Assembly: GCA_018224345.1 (NCBI GenBank)
Contig: JAGTUW010000185.1
Coordinates: 1 to 6,081 of the forward strand
Direction of reading: 5' to 3'
DNA length: 6,081 bases
Source: Bacteroidota bacterium
GTDB lineage: Bacteria; Bacteroidota; Ignavibacteria; SZUA-365
Shown here: positions 1-6,081 of the stretch, in pieces
Layout of the letters: each line of letters opens with the position of its first letter
Numbering within the stretch: the first letter of the stretch is position 1
The notes under the pieces: generated by a model
The model's input: the letters and a program-made list of their open reading frames with translations, nothing else
Told to the model about the DNA's origin: nothing
Database searches by the model: none
Translations under genes and position numbers: made by a program

Positions 1-282
1 CGCCTCGACCAATACTTCAATATTCTCGATGCGGACATCGATACCGCTGCGCGTCTGGGGCATACACCGGCTTCCATCCGGCATCTCAATCTGCGTGCTT
101 TGCTCGCTGACAATACTGATGTCGATTCGTTGCGAATCATGCGCGACCTGACCCTCGACGGAAGCTCTTCCGACCCGCTGCCCTTTCGTTTCCTTGCCGC
201 TGCCGGCCGCGTGCGTACACTGCACTGTCGCCTCCATCCACTGCCCGACCGGCAACTGCTTCTCATCGCTACACTCGCCTGA
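1..282 (+). CDS. C-terminal fragment of a PAS-like domain protein (5' end outside window)
   Basis: The reading frame is open from the first base to a TGA at 280-282, giving 93 residues with no clear internal start, so this is the tail of a gene that begins to the left. I do not recognise the full protein. The visible part has a stretch like the middle of a PAS domain: an I-D-T-A-A-R-L-G-H-T-P-A-S-I segment resembles the usual 'aaarllGyspeel' helix. It is followed by an acidic linker and two beta-rich stretches, 'PFRFLAAAGRVRTL' and 'RQLLLIATLA', which resemble the closing strands of a PAS fold. The protein ends right after the last predicted strand. That would fit a sensor with a C-terminal PAS domain, and no kinase or output domain follows. 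The coding call rests on the open frame and domain-like composition. The PAS assignment is an inference from pattern only. It converges on the PAP2 gene and is therefore a separate transcription unit. Confidence 0.6.
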   Translation, partial: RLDQYFNILDADIDTAARLGHTPASIRHLNLRALLADNTDVDSLRIMRDLTLDGSSSDPLPFRFLAAAGRVRTLHCRLHPLPDRQLLLIATLA

Positions 283-292
283 CCTGCCACAT

Positions 293-317
293 CCCCGGGA
301 AGATCCCGGCCGCGGGG
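293..317. terminator. GC-rich hairpin after the + strand gene, possible terminator
   Basis: CCGGGA (295-300) and TCCCGG (304-309) can pair around a 3-nt loop. Alternatively CCCCG (293-297) can pair with CGGGG (313-317). The structure starts 10 nt after the stop of the + strand gene, in a convergent gap. No real T-run follows on either strand (only AATTTCT on +), so intrinsic termination is weakly supported and the hairpin could be only an RNA 3'-end stabiliser. Confidence 0.3.
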
Positions 318-413
318 AGTACGAATTTCTATGTCCGCCACCAAGGAGAGACCTCCGGTACGACTGCCGGCGATAATCGGGCGATGTGAAGTGGCAGGCC
401 GGTCGCATCCGCC

Positions 414-443
414 GTCCCATACCGCAGCAGATACCGGTGGGAC
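414..443 (-). terminator. Hairpin just after the PAP2 gene stop, possible terminator
   Basis: GTCCCA (414-419) pairs with TGGGAC (438-443). The stem can extend through CCG/CGG (422-424 with 435-437) if a 2-nt bulge is allowed. On the - strand it begins 3 nt past the PAP2 stop codon, where the end of the long - strand transcription unit is expected. There is no downstream T-tract, so either Rho is needed or the hairpin is coincidental. Confidence 0.3.
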
Positions 444-446
444 ACG

Positions 447-1280
447 CTAAAACGCGATACTCCACTGATACAAAGGAACATGCCGCAGAAGCCCTTCTTG
501 GAAAACAAGGTCGGCTGCAGCTTCCGACGAACGCCGCTCTTCGGCGCGCACGACGGCCAAACCGATAGCCCCGCCCAGTGTCGCACCGACAACTGTATCG
601 GAAAACCAGTGCCGGTCATCCGCCAAACGCTGAACCACTGTCAGTCCGGAAAGACCAAACAGGAACAGTGTGACAGGGACACTGCCGATACGCTGCGACA
701 AGGTCGTTGATACGGCAAACGCCACCATGGCGTGTCCTGAAGGAAAAGAGAAATACCGGTCGTCGAAACGAAACAGATGAAAGGCGCTCTTTCCCTCACC
801 CTCTTCGGGACGCGGACGACCCGCTATGATTTTCAATCCATGCATGATGATGCCGCTGTAGATGACCGATTGCATCACCATGCGTCCGGTAATACGCATA
901 TGATCATCCCCCGCCAACGCCCCGACAGTGTAAATGCCCGCACCAAGTCCGCCGGCAACCCTGCCGTTCCCGTAGAGATCTCCCATCAGCAACGGAACAT
1001 CCCATCCCCGGTACGAGGGTGCCTGTGCGAGAGCACGCACCTCACCGTCCATGGCATGGGCCGATGCGAAAACACCCATCGAGGCAGCGACGAAGAGCCA
1101 CTCACGGACATCGAACTGCAGTGGAGCAAACAGAATGGCAGGTGTGTCATCACGAACGGCTGCGACATCGTAGTCCCAACCGCGTGAAGCGGTGGACTGC
1201 GCGACAGCGACGTTTCGGTAAACAGACAGAAAGCAGAGCAGCGTCAGCAGGAGAAACAGCAGACGAACAGGCAGCTTCAC
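447..1280 (-). CDS. Exported PAP2-superfamily phosphatase
   Basis: This 277-residue protein belongs to the type 2 phosphatidic acid phosphatase family, whose members remove phosphate from lipid phosphates such as phosphatidic acid, undecaprenyl pyrophosphate or lipid A. All three signature motifs are present. K150-x6-R157-P158 is motif 1. P180-S-G-H183 is motif 2, with the acid/base His. R218-x5-H224-x3-D228 is motif 3, with the nucleophilic His. Residues 1-27 look like a Sec signal peptide (K2, R6, then a Leu-rich core, with a likely cut after A-V-A27 before Q28). Short hydrophobic stretches around 105-123, 134-152, 184-217 and 229-245 fit the usual PAP2 helices. I chose the GTG start at 1280 because it places the signal peptide at the N-terminus, has AAGGA (1290-1294) 9 nt upstream, and overlaps the rlmD stop by 4 nt (GTGA). 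That geometry implies translational coupling. The longer in-frame extension to 1421 lies inside rlmD and lacks sense. The substrate cannot be read from the sequence; active-site access from the periplasmic side is an inference from the signal peptide. Confidence 0.9.
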   Translation of the reverse strand: MKLPVRLLFLLLTLLCFLSVYRNVAVAQSTASRGWDYDVAAVRDDTPAILFAPLQFDVREWLFVAASMGVFASAHAMDGEVRALAQAPSYRGWDVPLLMGDLYGNGRVAGGLGAGIYTVGALAGDDHMRITGRMVMQSVIYSGIIMHGLKIIAGRPRPEEGEGKSAFHLFRFDDRYFSFPSGHAMVAFAVSTTLSQRIGSVPVTLFLFGLSGLTVVQRLADDRHWFSDTVVGATLGGAIGLAVVRAEERRSSEAAADLVFQEGLLRHVPLYQWSIAF

Positions 1281-2716
1281 TCCGCATTTTCCTTTCGCAG
1301 GCGAATGACGCACTCTATATGATAGGTATGCGGAAACATGTCCACGGGGGAAATGGCCTCGACGATATACCCGTGTTCGCGCAGCAGGGCACAGTCTCTT
1401 GCGCTCGTGGCGGGATTGCAACTGACATAAACGAGTCGCCGCACACCCGACCGGCCTATTGCATCGACTACTTTCGCATGCATACCGGCACGTGGCGGAT
1501 CCGTAATGATCACATCCGGTGCAGGGGCATCGCGCAGAGTGTCGGAAGTGATGGCATCGACGATATCGGCACAGATGAATGTCGTATTATCGATAGCGTT
1601 ATCCGCTGCATTTTTTTCCGCATCGCGTATGGCGCCTTCGTTGAGTTCGACACCCAATACATGGCGGACGTCCCGGGCAAGGAACAGGGAGATCGTTCCT
1701 GTACCGCAATACAGATCCCAGACTACATCGTCTGCGGAGAGTTCAGCGGCCGATGCAGCCAATGCGTACAGGCGCTCGGCCTGCAATGTATTGGTCTGAA
1801 AAAATGATGTCGGCGAGATGCGGAACACATTCCGCCCCAACGTCTCCCGTATTGTTCCGTCTCCGAAATGAACGATATCCTCTTCCCCTATCGCAACAGT
1901 GGAGCGCCGGGTGGTCACCCCCTGCACCAGTGTGCTGACGGCAAACTCCTCATGCCGCAGCAGAGCCGTATACTCCGGCATGATATCCTCCATGCGCCTC
2001 GAGGTCACCAGATACACCATGCGTTCCCCGCTGTGCTTGCCCTCGCGTATCACGAGATGCCGCAAATCACCTTCATGGGTGCGCGTTGAAAAGGCGGGAA
2101 TGCCATGGCGGGAAAAAAAATCCCGCGTCGCGTTGAGAATACGATTGCTCTCTGGAGACTGCAGATGACACTCGTCGATGTGGAGAATACGATCATACCG
2201 TTTGGGAACATGCAGTCCGAGCGCGAACAATTCCGCATCACGATTGACCGTGCCGAGTTCATCGGGCAGCAACCAGCGCATTTCCCCGAAAGAGAATTCC
2301 ATTTTGTTGCGATAGAAAAACGGCGTCACGGATGGAAGGGTCTCCTGTACCGGCGGATCGGTGAAATCTCCGATGCGCTCGAACGCATCCGTGACATGGG
2401 TGCGTTTCCAATGCAGTTGCTGTTCGTAGGACATATGCTGCCATTTGCATCCACCGCACACGCCGAAATGTGCGCAGGCGGGTTCCACCCGGTATGGCGA
2501 AGCCTCCAGCACTTCTTCGACGCGGGCCTCGGCAAACTGCTTTTTCTTCCGCAGCACCGTGGCATTAACGCGGTCTCCGGGAACGGCGCCGTCGACGAAG
2601 ACGACGAAGTCACCGACATGCGCGATGCAACGTCCCTCGAACGCGGCTTTCTCTATATCAAGTTCGAGCACATCACCGCGTCGCGGTGTACCGGTCTGTA
2701 ATGAAGTTTCTGTCAT
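1277..2716 (-). CDS. rlmD: 23S rRNA (uracil-C5)-methyltransferase, RlmD/RumA type
   Basis: This 479-residue enzyme of the TrmA/RumA family makes 5-methyluridine in RNA from SAM. In E. coli RlmD the target is U1939 of 23S rRNA. Residues 14-70 form a TRAM RNA-binding domain. The [4Fe-4S] ligands C81, C87 and C90 (C-x5-C-x2-C) are followed by a fourth cysteine at C183, the RumA arrangement. The central domain spans about 130-300. The SAM-binding fold has F305-F-Q-T-N309, D334-L-Y-C-G-T-G340 and D406-P-P-R-A410. The catalytic nucleophile is C433 in V-S-C-N-P, and the general base is E468 in Y-H-I-E-C near the C-terminus. The length is slightly above E. coli RlmD. The Fe-S cysteines rule out TrmA, which lacks them. 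A paralogue specific for another uridine (RlmC or RlmCD type) cannot be excluded by motifs alone. The gene lies 42 nt after the AI-2E-family gene and overlaps the PAP2 gene by 4 nt. GGAAG sits 3 nt before the ATG, a rather close spacing. Confidence 0.92.
   Translation of the reverse strand: MTETSLQTGTPRRGDVLELDIEKAAFEGRCIAHVGDFVVFVDGAVPGDRVNATVLRKKKQFAEARVEEVLEASPYRVEPACAHFGVCGGCKWQHMSYEQQLHWKRTHVTDAFERIGDFTDPPVQETLPSVTPFFYRNKMEFSFGEMRWLLPDELGTVNRDAELFALGLHVPKRYDRILHIDECHLQSPESNRILNATRDFFSRHGIPAFSTRTHEGDLRHLVIREGKHSGERMVYLVTSRRMEDIMPEYTALLRHEEFAVSTLVQGVTTRRSTVAIGEEDIVHFGDGTIRETLGRNVFRISPTSFFQTNTLQAERLYALAASAAELSADDVVWDLYCGTGTISLFLARDVRHVLGVELNEGAIRDAEKNAADNAIDNTTFICADIVDAITSDTLRDAPAPDVIITDPPRAGMHAKVVDAIGRSGVRRLVYVSCNPATSARDCALLREHGYIVEAISPVDMFPHTYHIECVIRLRKENAE
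1290..1294 (-). promoter_or_regulatory. Ribosome binding site of the PAP2 gene
   Basis: AAGGA on the - strand lies 9 nt before the GTG start at 1280, inside the last codons of rlmD. It supports the GTG over the upstream ATG at 1421. Confidence 0.55.
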
Positions 2717-2758
2717 TGTCTTCCGTATGCTGATGAATGAAATACCGTGCTTAGCCCC

Positions 2759-3805
2759 TCAGTACACGGCCCTGTAGCGCTTCAATCCGAAATACAATTC
2801 GGACGCCACCACCTTGATGACACCGGCGACCGGGACTGCAAAGAGCATACCGAGAATCCCGAACAATTGTCCGCCGATCAGTATGGTGAAAATGATGGTC
2901 AGCGGATGCAGCTTTACACTCTGTGATATCGTCAACGGCTGAACGACGGAGTCATCGATCAGGCGGATCAATGTGAAGGTGACGAGAATAAGCGGCACCT
3001 GGGAGAAATCGCCCAGCGTTATCACCGATACGCCGCTCGCCACCAGCGCGGCGGTGGGCGGACCGAGATACGGCACGAGATTCGCCACAGCCGCGACAAT
3101 GCCGATCAGTATATAATTCGGAATCTCCAGCACATACATGGCTGCGGTGGTCAAGATTCCGATGACCGAGGCATCGAGCAGAATTCCCCGAAGATACGCA
3201 CCCAGTGACCAGTCGATCTTGTGCATGATACTGAGAGACATTTCGAAAAACTGATTCGGCACGATTTCTATCATGGCTTTCTTCAGCCGCCTGCCGTCTT
3301 TGAGCAGGAAAAACGTGGATATCAATGTCATGACGACAAAAATGACCATGCCGACGATGCCGGAAGCGATATTGAGAATATTGTCGAACAATCCGCCGAC
3401 GAAGTCCTCGATGCGCGCAGTCAGATGCAGGTTCGTCACACCGAGAAAGGAAAAGAAGTTCACGAGTTCCTCTTCCATCAGTGGGATACTCTTGCGCATC
3501 TCACCGAAACTGACGCGCGCCTGCAGCGCCAGCACCTGATCGTACAGCAGCGGGGCGAGAACATACAGCGCTACCATCAGCACGCCGAGAGAGCAGAGCA
3601 GCATAATCGTGGAAGCGAAGCTGCGGGGCAGCCCCCGGCTCTCGAGCCAATCCACTGCGGGTGCGATGATGAAGGAAAACAGCATGGCGAGAAGAAAGAT
3701 CGCCACGATGGTCCCGATTGCATAGACCGTCAGTCCCAGCAGAACGAGCAGAATGACAAGCAACAGAACGATGAGAATTTTCGTGTTCGTCATGTCACTA
3801 TTCAT
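2759..3805 (-). CDS. AI-2E/PerM family membrane transporter
   Basis: This 348-residue polytopic inner-membrane protein has the architecture of the AI-2E (YdiK/PerM/TqsA) family. Hydrophobic segments lie near 10-30, 31-50, 65-88, 146-168, 208-226, 231-258, 270-283 and 302-334. A soluble, amphipathic stretch lies near 90-140. Family hallmarks are visible: K169-D-G-R-R-L after the fourth segment, Y204-L-R-G207, N242-L-V-P-Y-L-G-P249, V288-Q-P290 followed by K298-L-H-P-L, and G311-G-Q-L-F-G-I-L-G near the end. Known relatives include AI-2 exporters and Na+/H+ antiporter-like proteins, so the substrate is open. The start is ambiguous. ATG 3805 overlaps the preceding stop by 8 nt, with AGGGAG only 1 nt away. 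ATG 3793 (four residues shorter) has the same motif 13 nt away. An in-frame ATG at 3841 has AGGA nearby but would overlap the CNB gene by 44 nt and add a Cys-rich, non-family extension. I prefer 3805 or 3793. Confidence 0.88.
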   Translation of the reverse strand: MNSDMTNTKILIVLLLVILLVLLGLTVYAIGTIVAIFLLAMLFSFIIAPAVDWLESRGLPRSFASTIMLLCSLGVLMVALYVLAPLLYDQVLALQARVSFGEMRKSIPLMEEELVNFFSFLGVTNLHLTARIEDFVGGLFDNILNIASGIVGMVIFVVMTLISTFFLLKDGRRLKKAMIEIVPNQFFEMSLSIMHKIDWSLGAYLRGILLDASVIGILTTAAMYVLEIPNYILIGIVAAVANLVPYLGPPTAALVASGVSVITLGDFSQVPLILVTFTLIRLIDDSVVQPLTISQSVKLHPLTIIFTILIGGQLFGILGMLFAVPVAGVIKVVASELYFGLKRYRAVY

Positions 3806-4328
3806 GCTCCCTGAGAAACAACTCTGAACGCAGACGCACATTTTCCTGTCCCGCCCTGTAGAGTCGTTCGGCCAGGATGCGGGAAAGCATCAACACCACT
3901 TTCGTGCCGATACTCGGTCTTGTTTCCAGCAAGCCCAAAAGATCAGGCTGAAAAAATCCGAACACTTTTGTATCCTCCCAGGCCACGGCGCTGGCCGTGC
4001 GCGGACGTTCGTGAAACATGGCCATCTCACCGAAAAATTCTCCCTTGCCCATACGCGCGATTTCACTCGACCGGCTCTCGCTGACAATGGAGACTTCTCC
4101 CTTTTCTATAATGTACATACCGAGTCCCGGATCACCTTCGCGGAAGATGTATTCACCCGCATGATATTTCCGTCTGTGCAGAATGCGTTCGACGGCACGC
4201 AACTGTCCCCGACCAAGCCCTTCGAAGATGGGGACCCCACGCAGCAGCGTTATGATGTCCTTTTCCCTGTCACGCTGGAAAAAATTGCTCCAGAGAAAGG
4301 ACGCTTCGGAATCGGTTTTTTCTGACAT
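3798..4328 (-). CDS. Stand-alone cyclic-nucleotide-binding (CNB) domain protein
   Basis: This 176-residue protein consists almost entirely of one CNB (CAP-effector/cNMP) domain. Residues 22-45 form the N-terminal helical part (L-L-R-G-V-P-I-F-E-G-L is typical). The beta roll runs over about 50-125, with the G58-E-x-I-F-R-E-G-D66 and Y72-I-I-E-K-G-E-V79 signatures. The phosphate-binding cassette is F99-G-E-M-A-M-F-H-E-R-P-R-T-A-S113, in which E101 and R110 are the expected ribose and phosphate contacts. So nucleotide binding is probably retained. A C-terminal helix (about 128-176) is charged and could be the C-helix that dimerises. There is no helix-turn-helix, so it is not a CRP/FNR-type regulator. 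There is also no channel, kinase or hydrolase domain. It sits 7 nt after cysS and overlaps the AI-2E-family gene by 8 nt. ATG 4328 is chosen because the longer frame to 4457 would run into cysS. The ligand and partner are unknown; a regulatory link with the adjacent membrane protein is an inference. Confidence 0.88.
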   Translation of the reverse strand: MSEKTDSEASFLWSNFFQRDREKDIITLLRGVPIFEGLGRGQLRAVERILHRRKYHAGEYIFREGDPGLGMYIIEKGEVSIVSESRSSEIARMGKGEFFGEMAMFHERPRTASAVAWEDTKVFGFFQPDLLGLLETRPSIGTKVVLMLSRILAERLYRAGQENVRLRSELFLREHE

Positions 4329-4335
4329 ACGGGTT

Positions 4336-5733
4336 CTATTCTCCTGTTTTCCATTTCGTCCCGTCACGCGTATCCTCCAGCGAAATCCCGAGTTCCCTGA
4401 GACCGTCGCGTATGCGGTCGGAAAGCGCCCATTGCTTTTCTGCGCGTGCCTCGGCACGGATATCGATCAACAGTTGCATGACGCCATCGAGGAGGGTGTT
4501 GTCAGCGACCGGAGTCCCGCCGGTCCGGATAATACCGAACACATCGACGGCACTCTGTTCGAGGAAGCTGCGGGCGGCGTCGCGCGAAGCAGTCTCGAGT
4601 CCACCCCCTTTCTGGATCGAGGTATTGATTTCCCGGGCCAGATCGAAAAGCACGGCAAAGGCGGCGGAGGTGTTGAAATCATCATCCATGGCTTCGACGA
4701 AGCGGCGTTCATACTCCGCCACATCCACGGCTGTCTGTCCGCTCGGGACATCCAGCAGCGTTTCATGCAGTGTCTGCAATTTTCGCAGTCCCGTTTTCGC
4801 TGCATCGAGTCCCTCCTGTGTGAAATTGAGCGGACCGCGATAATGTGTCTGAAGATAGTAAAAGCGGATCACCTCCGCGGCGTACTTCCCGAGTATTTCC
4901 CTTGTGGTGAAAAAATTGCCGAGAGACTTCGACATTTTCTCATTGTCGATGTTCAGGAAACCGAAATGCATCCAGTAATTGGCGAAGGGTTGATGGGTCA
5001 GCGCTTCGCTCTGTGCGATTTCATTCTCGTGATGCGGGAAGATCAGATCATTCCCCCCTGCATGGATGTCGAAGGTCTGTCCGAGATACTTCATCGCCAT
5101 GGCGGAGCATTCGACATGCCAGCCCGGTCTGCCCTTTCCCCAGGGTGCATCCCAGGTCGGTTCCCCGGGTTTTGCGTTTTTCCACAATGCGAAATCCACC
5201 GGGTGTTCCTTGCGTGTATCCGCTTCCACCCGGGCGCCTACTTCGAGATCGGCGATATTCTTGCGGCTGAGTTTACCATACGCCTCGTACGCATTGATGC
5301 GGAAATATACATCGCCATCGATGACATACGCGGCGCCGGCATCTATCAAGCCCTGGATCAGTGCGATGATATCATCGATGGTCTGTGTCGCGCGTGGATG
5401 AATGTCTGCCGGTCGAATACCGAAGCGGGCGCTGTCTTCGAGAAAAGCGGCAGTGTAACGCTCGGCGACAGCTTCGGAAGACATGTCCTCCTCCTGCGCA
5501 CGCCGGATAATTTTATCGTCGATGTCGGTGATGTTCATGACATAGGTCACCTTGTAGCCGCGATATTCGAAATAACGCCGGATGACATCGGACATCATGA
5601 AGGAGCGCGCATTGCCGATGTGAAAGTAATCGTACACGGTCGGACCGCAGCAGTACATGCGCACTTCTCCATCGCGTACAGGTTTGAATTCCTCGACCTT
5701 GCGTGACATTGTGTTATAGAAGGAAATGGACAT
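4336..5733 (-). CDS. cysS: Cysteinyl-tRNA synthetase
   Basis: This 465-residue class Ia aminoacyl-tRNA synthetase charges tRNA-Cys with cysteine in the cytoplasm. It is full length for the bacterial family. The N-terminus 'F-Y-N-T' plus 'E-E-F-K-P' is typical. C29 in C-G-P-T-V-Y-D, C209 in H-V-E-C-S-A-M, H234 and E238 in F-P-H-H-E-N-E are the expected zinc ligands that recognise cysteine. The adenylate signatures are H38-I-G-N41 (HIGN, a common variant of HIGH) and K266-M-S-K-S270. N67-I-T-D-I-D-D-K74 is another CysRS hallmark. E347-A-M-D-D-D-F-N-T355 opens the DALR/anticodon-binding helical region, which ends with a W435-x5-R-I-R-D-G-L-R-E-L-G-I motif typical of the C-terminus. ATG 5733 is chosen because it gives the usual N-terminal length; no clear Shine-Dalgarno sequence precedes it. 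It lies 114 nt after recN and probably heads the cysS-to-PAP2 operon. Confidence 0.96.
   Translation of the reverse strand: MSISFYNTMSRKVEEFKPVRDGEVRMYCCGPTVYDYFHIGNARSFMMSDVIRRYFEYRGYKVTYVMNITDIDDKIIRRAQEEDMSSEAVAERYTAAFLEDSARFGIRPADIHPRATQTIDDIIALIQGLIDAGAAYVIDGDVYFRINAYEAYGKLSRKNIADLEVGARVEADTRKEHPVDFALWKNAKPGEPTWDAPWGKGRPGWHVECSAMAMKYLGQTFDIHAGGNDLIFPHHENEIAQSEALTHQPFANYWMHFGFLNIDNEKMSKSLGNFFTTREILGKYAAEVIRFYYLQTHYRGPLNFTQEGLDAAKTGLRKLQTLHETLLDVPSGQTAVDVAEYERRFVEAMDDDFNTSAAFAVLFDLAREINTSIQKGGGLETASRDAARSFLEQSAVDVFGIIRTGGTPVADNTLLDGVMQLLIDIRAEARAEKQWALSDRIRDGLRELGISLEDTRDGTKWKTGE
4341..4345 (-). promoter_or_regulatory. Ribosome binding site of the CNB gene
   Basis: AGGAG on the - strand lies 12 nt before ATG 4328, within the last codons of cysS. 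The spacing is long, but the match is the best one near this start, and the placement implies coupling to cysS translation. Confidence 0.45.
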
Positions 5734-5847
5734 ACGAATGTTGTTACCGTTGTGTTGTTGTCATTCTGTTGTTCTTCCCGCCGTCCCGCTCCGGAGCGCC
5801 TCGCGCCACGGTCTCACTGACACGCGGCATAATCACGTCAGACGCAT
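5734..5847 (-). other. Intergenic leader between recN and cysS
   Basis: This 114-nt gap is the only sizeable space in the - strand block, so a cysS promoter could lie here, though I see no convincing -35/-10 pair. Two parts differ sharply. The upstream half is GC-rich and holds the perfect 12-nt palindrome CGCTCCGGAGCG (about 5790-5801). The 40 nt next to cysS are rich in A and C on the - strand and lack a Shine-Dalgarno sequence. No T-box or other riboswitch pattern was recognised. Confidence 0.4.
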
Positions 5848-6081
5848 TCAGTTCATCAGTTCGCGTGCACTGAGGAGAGCGGCATCGGTGATTTTCCCGC
5901 CGCTGAGCAACCGTGCGATCTCCTGCGTCCGTTCATCCTCGGTCAATGCGGTGACCCGTGTTGTCGTACGTCCATTGCGCACCAGTTTGTCGACTTTCAG
6001 ATGGGCGACGCCCATGCCCGCGATCTGCGGGAGGTGCGTGATGGCGATAATCTGATGCGCATGCGCGAGTTTGCGCATAGC
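5848..6081 (-). CDS. recN: DNA repair protein RecN, C-terminal fragment
   Basis: The last 77 residues of a gene that begins to the right of the window are visible. RecN is an SMC-like ATPase that acts at DNA double-strand breaks. The fragment carries the family's C-terminal signature. An R-K-L-A-H-A-H-Q-I-I stretch leads into I-T-H-L-P-Q-I-A, the ABC-type switch region with its conserved His. This is followed by H-L-K-V-D-K, then L-T-E-D-E-R-T-Q-E-I-A-R-L-L-S-G-G-K-I-T and a final A-x-E-L. These features match RecN better than SMC, SbcC or RecF. The frame is open through the last base, so the internal ATG at 6078 is not the start. The stop is TGA at 5848-5850. The Walker A and coiled-coil parts lie outside the window. 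Confidence 0.92.
   Translation of the reverse strand, partial: AMRKLAHAHQIIAITHLPQIAGMGVAHLKVDKLVRNGRTTTRVTALTEDERTQEIARLLSGGKITDAALLSARELMN

Larger units (their letters stand above)
283..446. other. Convergent intergenic gap (164 bp)
   Basis: This gap separates the 3' ends of the + strand gene and the PAP2 gene, so no promoter is required here and I see none. It holds the two hairpins listed separately. A third, imperfect pairing with a bulge can form between CCGGC near 367-371 and GCCGG near 398-402. No credible protein-coding frame or RNA gene was recognised. Confidence 0.6.

Noticed and set aside
331..450. 39-codon + strand frame in the convergent gap
   Set aside because: It has no ribosome site at the right place, overlaps the PAP2 stop and the hairpin, and shows no family resemblance.
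1280..1421. Longer PAP2 start at 1421
   Set aside because: It would add 47 residues encoded within rlmD, place the signal peptide internally and ignore the well-placed AAGGA before the GTG at 1280.
1019..1807. 262-codon + strand frame opposite PAP2 and rlmD
   Set aside because: It is antisense to confident motifs of both enzymes and its translation has no protein-like domain pattern.
2105..2701. 198-codon + strand frame opposite rlmD
   Set aside because: It is a shadow of the rlmD reading frame, with no domain recognised.
3221..3814. 197-codon + strand frame rich in His, Asp, Glu and Gln opposite the AI-2E-family gene
   Set aside because: The unusual composition is what the antisense of hydrophobic membrane codons produces; no independent coding signal is seen.
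4183..5706. 507-codon open frame on the + strand antisense to cysS and the CNB gene
   Set aside because: It lies fully opposite two well-supported genes with intact family motifs. Its own translation shows no recognisable domain, and its length fits a shadow frame kept open by codon bias.
5734..5847. T-box or other amino-acid-responsive leader before cysS
   Set aside because: The gap is too short, and I see no T-box sequence, specifier-like structure or terminator/antiterminator pair.

Overview
The window reads as an ordinary bacterial chromosome segment of moderately high GC. I see no insertion sequence, phage gene, CRISPR array, tRNA or rRNA. One gene tail on the + strand enters from the left. 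It converges on a tightly packed block of six genes on the - strand, whose rightmost member is cut by the window edge. Taxonomy is uncertain. A CysRS with HIGN in place of HIGH, an outward-exported PAP2 phosphatase and weak Shine-Dalgarno use before cysS would fit a Gram-negative lineage in or near the Bacteroidota/Chlorobiota group, but this is a guess from style and not a demonstrated placement.

Layout, left to right. 1-282 (+): C-terminal tail of an unidentified protein that looks PAS-like. 283-446: convergent intergenic gap with two GC-rich hairpins that may end transcription from either side. 447-1280 (-): exported PAP2-superfamily phosphatase with a GTG start. 1277-2716 (-): RlmD/RumA-type 23S rRNA uracil-C5 methyltransferase with Fe-S cysteines. 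2759-3805 (-): AI-2E/PerM family membrane protein. 3798-4328 (-): small stand-alone cyclic-nucleotide-binding (CNB) domain protein. 4336-5733 (-): cysteinyl-tRNA synthetase. 5734-5847: short leader gap. 5848-6081 (-): C-terminus of the DNA-repair ATPase RecN.

On the - strand the order of transcription is recN, cysS, CNB protein, AI-2E-family protein, rlmD, PAP2. The junctions after cysS are 7 nt apart, 8 nt overlapping, 42 nt apart and 4 nt overlapping. This strongly suggests one operon from cysS to the PAP2 gene, perhaps with recN as its first visible part. The products belong to unrelated processes (DNA repair, tRNA charging, nucleotide sensing, membrane transport, rRNA modification, envelope lipid dephosphorylation), so the grouping looks like a housekeeping transcription unit and not a dedicated pathway. 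The least explained pair is the CNB-only protein and the overlapping AI-2E-family membrane gene, which may be functionally linked. I found no convincing undescribed system.
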